A DNA stretch of 13,805 nucleotides from Bacillota bacterium (GTDB lineage: Bacteria; Bacillota; UBA4882; UBA10575): contig JAAZDX010000257.1 in assembly GCA_012512605.1 (NCBI GenBank), positions 1-13,805 of the forward strand, read 5' to 3'. Every line of letters begins with the position of its first letter. The stretch's first letter is position 1. The notes below the pieces were generated by a model that was not told the DNA's origin, did not search any database, and saw nothing but the letters and a program-made list of their open reading frames with translations. Both the position numbers and the translations under genes were made by a program. Of the stretch, positions 11,478 to 13,805 are shown one piece after another.

Positions 11478-13499
11478 TTACCTCTGATTTGGATTCGCCG
11501 CGAAAGCCAGTAAGTCCAGGGTGATTTCACACCACACTCCTCCCTTTTCCCAGTTCCATTCCGGCAGCGGATAACAGTTCCATCCACTCAGAACCGGAAT
11601 GAGCACCGGAACTTCACCATATTCCGGCGGTAAATTGGCCCAAACCTCTTTCCTGACCAGGTAATAGCGGGAAACTCCATCTTTCCCTAAATAGGTAATC
11701 TCCCCCCGCACCTCTCCTTCCAACAGAAATAACTCCTCCGTCTTGACCCGACGAAACTCCCCTAAAAAAAAATGGGCTGTTTTAATCTGCCGCACCGATG
11801 TAGGTAGTTTTTCTTCCCATTTCAAAATAGTACTTTTCTGCGCAGGCAGAAATGGTCTTCCCGTCTTTTCCGGTCGCCCGCCAAGACCAACGGTCCGCAT
11901 CTCTTTCTTCGTTACCGTTAGACCACCGTTCAGCAGGAGCTGGATTCCCCAATTTTCATCCGCTTTCGCTTGCAAATGGAGACGGAGTGCTTCCAGCCGT
12001 ACATAGACCTGATCGCCCCGGTGCGCCGGCGGGGCCGCATGAAACCAAGCCAGAACGGGGTTAAACTCGACTACTTTTAACTTGTGCTCCGTATTGCGGT
12101 ACTGCCAGATAATCGCCGGTTTCGCTTTAAGAAAAACTCCGCCGCTTTCTGCTACTCCTTCCACTTTCCCGCCTTTCCACCATAACCGCTGGCTTTCCTG
12201 GAAATCCGAGGGTCTCTCGACTGGAATCTCTACATAATACTCAAAATCATCTTCAGTAATGATTTTTTCCGCCAAAATCGTAGTCATCGCCACCGCGTTC
12301 GGCGGCACCGTTAAAGCCGCCTTTTGCCGTTTGCCTACGGTTAAAACGTATTCCAGCTGGACGAAGAGGGTTAAGTCTTCCCCATTTAAAAATTGGACCT
12401 GATCCCCTTTAACTCTCGTAACCACGATTTTGTACTCCCGCTCCTCTTCCGGTGCACGAGCCTCCCCGCCGCCCGCTGCGGCCAACCATTCTTTCCAGGG
12501 AAGACGTAACCGAAAGCACTTTTCCTGGTTGGCGTGGTTCACATAGTAAAGATCTAGGGTGATTTGGCCTAGACAGAAAAGTCCCTTTTTTGCCTTAACC
12601 ACCCGGTTCTGCACGGCGGAAGCGGTCACTTCCGCAATATATTTAGCCTTCTCTGGTAGCTTAACCCCAGTTTTCTCGCCCCAAATCCGGGTTTCTTGGT
12701 GCAAAAGGCACCAGAGATAAAAATTCTCCCCCAACCCTGCCGGGGCGCATAATACCGGGAGCGTTTTCGCTTGGAGCAAGTGCCAATGAAGTTTAATCGC
12801 CAGAAGCGCTTTACCGGGTTCCACCACTTTCAATGCTTGAAGCTTTGCCGCGCCGACCAGTACCCCGTCGGCGGGAACTTTCTGCGGTAACAACACCGAA
12901 AGGGGTTCTTCTCTTTGCGCCCCTTTTGCGGAAGTGAGTTGTAGTTCCCCACGAAAATTGATTCCTTCGGGGGTAAGGATGAACCTTCCCCCAGCTAGAA
13001 CCGCCTCCACCGGTTGGTCGCCCGGTTTCTGTGGGGACCAATAGATGGTTGCCGTATGCAAGTAGCTATCGGTCGCGACCAGCTGTTGCCCATGGATCAT
13101 TAAACTGTTTTCGGTCGGTGTTAAGACCGGGGCCGCAAGCTTACGTTCCCACCCGGAAAAGCTCAGCCCAATACCGTGTTCCAAATAGGCTGTCCCCTTT
13201 TGGTCTTGGACCAAAAAATAAAGGGTAGTTGCGGTCACCTGCAGCGGTTGCCCGCGGATTAACGCGGGGGGATAGGAAAGAGCTTTTTGGTAAACAACCC
13301 GGTCCGTCCAGGTCATTACCGTACCCGCTGCAGTTACGTACTGGATCATCCTTTCCATTTCGACCGTGAGCAGTACGGTGCTGCGTTCCCACTTTGCGAT
13401 CATATCTTTAATCGAGAGATCAATGCGGTGGACCTTCATTCCGAACGGCCAAGGAATTATAACGCTCATTTTGCCGGAGCCCTGCCACCGCTTGACCAT
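11478..13499 (-). CDS. Large divergent protein built from SPOCS-like (DUF3794) modules
   Basis: This 673-residue protein has no signal peptide or membrane span and appears rich in beta-strands. The N-terminal part (about 25-95, IDLSIKDMIAK ... VEMERMIQYV) resembles a SPOCS domain. Similar strand patterns, a hydrophobic run then G/E-x-hydrophobic then Y and a charged turn, recur at about 180-245 (INFRGELQL), 305-340 (LFCLGQITLDLYYV), 455-510 (VFLKAKPAIIWQYRN) and 588-665 (LFLLEGEVRGEITYLGKDG), suggesting five or so diverged copies. SPOCS domains occur in spore coat proteins and beside LysM domains in spore-forming Bacillota, so a structural spore-envelope role is plausible. ATG with GGGAGGGG eight bases upstream. 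A typical SPOCS protein lies directly upstream in the same direction, so tandem duplication and divergence is possible. Module assignments are by eye; the family call is likely but not certain. Confidence 0.65.
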   Translation of the reverse strand: MVKRWQGSGKMSVIIPWPFGMKVHRIDLSIKDMIAKWERSTVLLTVEMERMIQYVTAAGTVMTWTDRVVYQKALSYPPALIRGQPLQVTATTLYFLVQDQKGTAYLEHGIGLSFSGWERKLAAPVLTPTENSLMIHGQQLVATDSYLHTATIYWSPQKPGDQPVEAVLAGGRFILTPEGINFRGELQLTSAKGAQREEPLSVLLPQKVPADGVLVGAAKLQALKVVEPGKALLAIKLHWHLLQAKTLPVLCAPAGLGENFYLWCLLHQETRIWGEKTGVKLPEKAKYIAEVTASAVQNRVVKAKKGLFCLGQITLDLYYVNHANQEKCFRLRLPWKEWLAAAGGGEARAPEEEREYKIVVTRVKGDQVQFLNGEDLTLFVQLEYVLTVGKRQKAALTVPPNAVAMTTILAEKIITEDDFEYYVEIPVERPSDFQESQRLWWKGGKVEGVAESGGVFLKAKPAIIWQYRNTEHKLKVVEFNPVLAWFHAAPPAHRGDQVYVRLEALRLHLQAKADENWGIQLLLNGGLTVTKKEMRTVGLGGRPEKTGRPFLPAQKSTILKWEEKLPTSVRQIKTAHFFLGEFRRVKTEELFLLEGEVRGEITYLGKDGVSRYYLVRKEVWANLPPEYGEVPVLIPVLSGWNCYPLPEWNWEKGGVWCEITLDLLAFAANPNQR

Positions 13500-13528
13500 T
13501 AATTTTGCCCCTCCCGGTAAGCATTTAC

Positions 13529-13557
13529 TTTATAATGTATATGTTAGGGCAGGACAA
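13529..13557 (-). promoter_or_regulatory. Sigma-A-like promoter of the SPOCS-GT operon
   Basis: On the minus strand TTGTCC is followed after exactly 17 bases by TATAAA, 30 bases before the SPOCS protein ATG, leaving a short leader with the GGGAGGGG ribosome binding site. The -35 overlaps the T-tract of the preceding terminator. The spacer includes CATATACAT, which also resembles the -10 elements of sporulation factors sigma-E or sigma-K (CATA-type), so the factor used is open. Confidence 0.55.
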
Positions 13558-13593
13558 AAAAAATACAGGCCTGTAAAAAACAAGGCCTGTATT
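13556..13593 (-). terminator. Rho-independent terminator after the SPOCS protein gene
   Basis: Read on the minus strand, AATACAGGCC pairs perfectly with GGCCTGTATT across a 12-base loop (10 base pairs), followed by a run of eight T. It lies 15 bases after the stop of the partial SPOCS gene and separates it from the next operon. Confidence 0.9.
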
Positions 13594-13608
13594 CCGGGGG
13601 AAAGTTGA

Positions 13609-13805
13609 TTAGAAGTAGTATGGGCCATAGGGAGCAGCGACTTGCACCTGTAATTGTTGAGACTCGGTCACTTTGATAAACAACTCCACGACCACCTTCT
13701 GCCGGAGGGTAGTGCTATCCAGCAATTCGAAGAGCACCGTCTCGATGATCGGCTTAATCCGCACATCCATCCCCGGCACCGCTCCGGGAATATCCACAAA
13801 CGTAC
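13609..13805 (-). CDS. SPOCS (DUF3794) domain protein, C-terminal fragment
   Basis: Only the last 65 complete codons are in the window; the frame is open to the right edge, so the visible GTG is internal rather than a start. The text VDIPGAVPGMDVRIKPIIE followed by FELLDSTTLRQKVVVELFIKV is a good match to the C-terminal half of a SPOCS domain, where a proline-glycine turn precedes two strands. The protein ends with a short tail APYGPYYF. SPOCS proteins are associated with spore coats or envelopes in Bacillota. It is followed by a terminator, so it is probably not in the same transcript as the larger SPOCS-like protein downstream, though read-through is possible. Confidence 0.8.
   Translation of the reverse strand, partial: TFVDIPGAVPGMDVRIKPIIETVLFELLDSTTLRQKVVVELFIKVTESQQLQVQVAAPYGPYYF

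Overview
The window looks like chromosome from an endospore-forming Bacillota (clostridia-like, roughly even GC). The evidence is the combination of a SpoIIM-family protein, a YteA-type sporulation zinc-finger protein, SPOCS (DUF3794) proteins, DUF2905 and DUF5665 proteins, strong GGAGG-type ribosome binding sites and several TTG/GTG starts. No phage, IS element, CRISPR array, tRNA or rRNA was seen. The exact genus is not decidable from this sequence; the GC level and gene set would suit deep clostridial or Limnochordia/Hydrogenispora-like lineages (inference).

Layout. (1) 1-4688, all minus strand: a tightly packed genome-maintenance operon read right to left as ruvC-ruvA-ruvB-queH-DUF2905-recO-SpoIIM family-(start of a probable glycyl-tRNA synthetase, cut by the window edge). 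ruvC/ruvA overlap by ATGA, and the recO ribosome binding site contains the stop codon of the gene before it. The operon joins Holliday junction processing (RuvABC) and RecFOR loading (RecO) with queuosine synthesis and small membrane proteins. (2) 4689-8705: a plus-strand membrane-embedded M28 metallopeptidase and a minus-strand 883-residue hybrid sensor kinase (MEDS-GAF-like-PAS-HisKA-HATPase-REC). The two genes converge and overlap by four bases (TTAA). (3) 8706-9296: a 590-base stretch with no confident gene but with direct repeats, inverted repeats with competing pairings, a strong palindromic terminator and two weak small reading frames. (4) 9297-13557, minus strand: an apparent operon from a promoter-like sequence to that terminator, encoding a large divergent multi-SPOCS protein, a GT4 glycosyltransferase, a possible gene remnant, a DUF5665 small membrane protein and a YteA-like protein. 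(5) 13556-13805: a rho-independent terminator and the C-terminal end of a conventional SPOCS protein.

The most interesting parts are the 673-residue protein that seems built from several diverged SPOCS-like modules, its co-transcription with a glycosyltransferase and two sporulation-associated genes (a possible spore-envelope cassette), the MEDS sensor kinase with a cysteine-rich GAF-like segment, and the structured non-coding stretch upstream of that kinase. Nothing seen amounts to a clearly new defence or mobile system.
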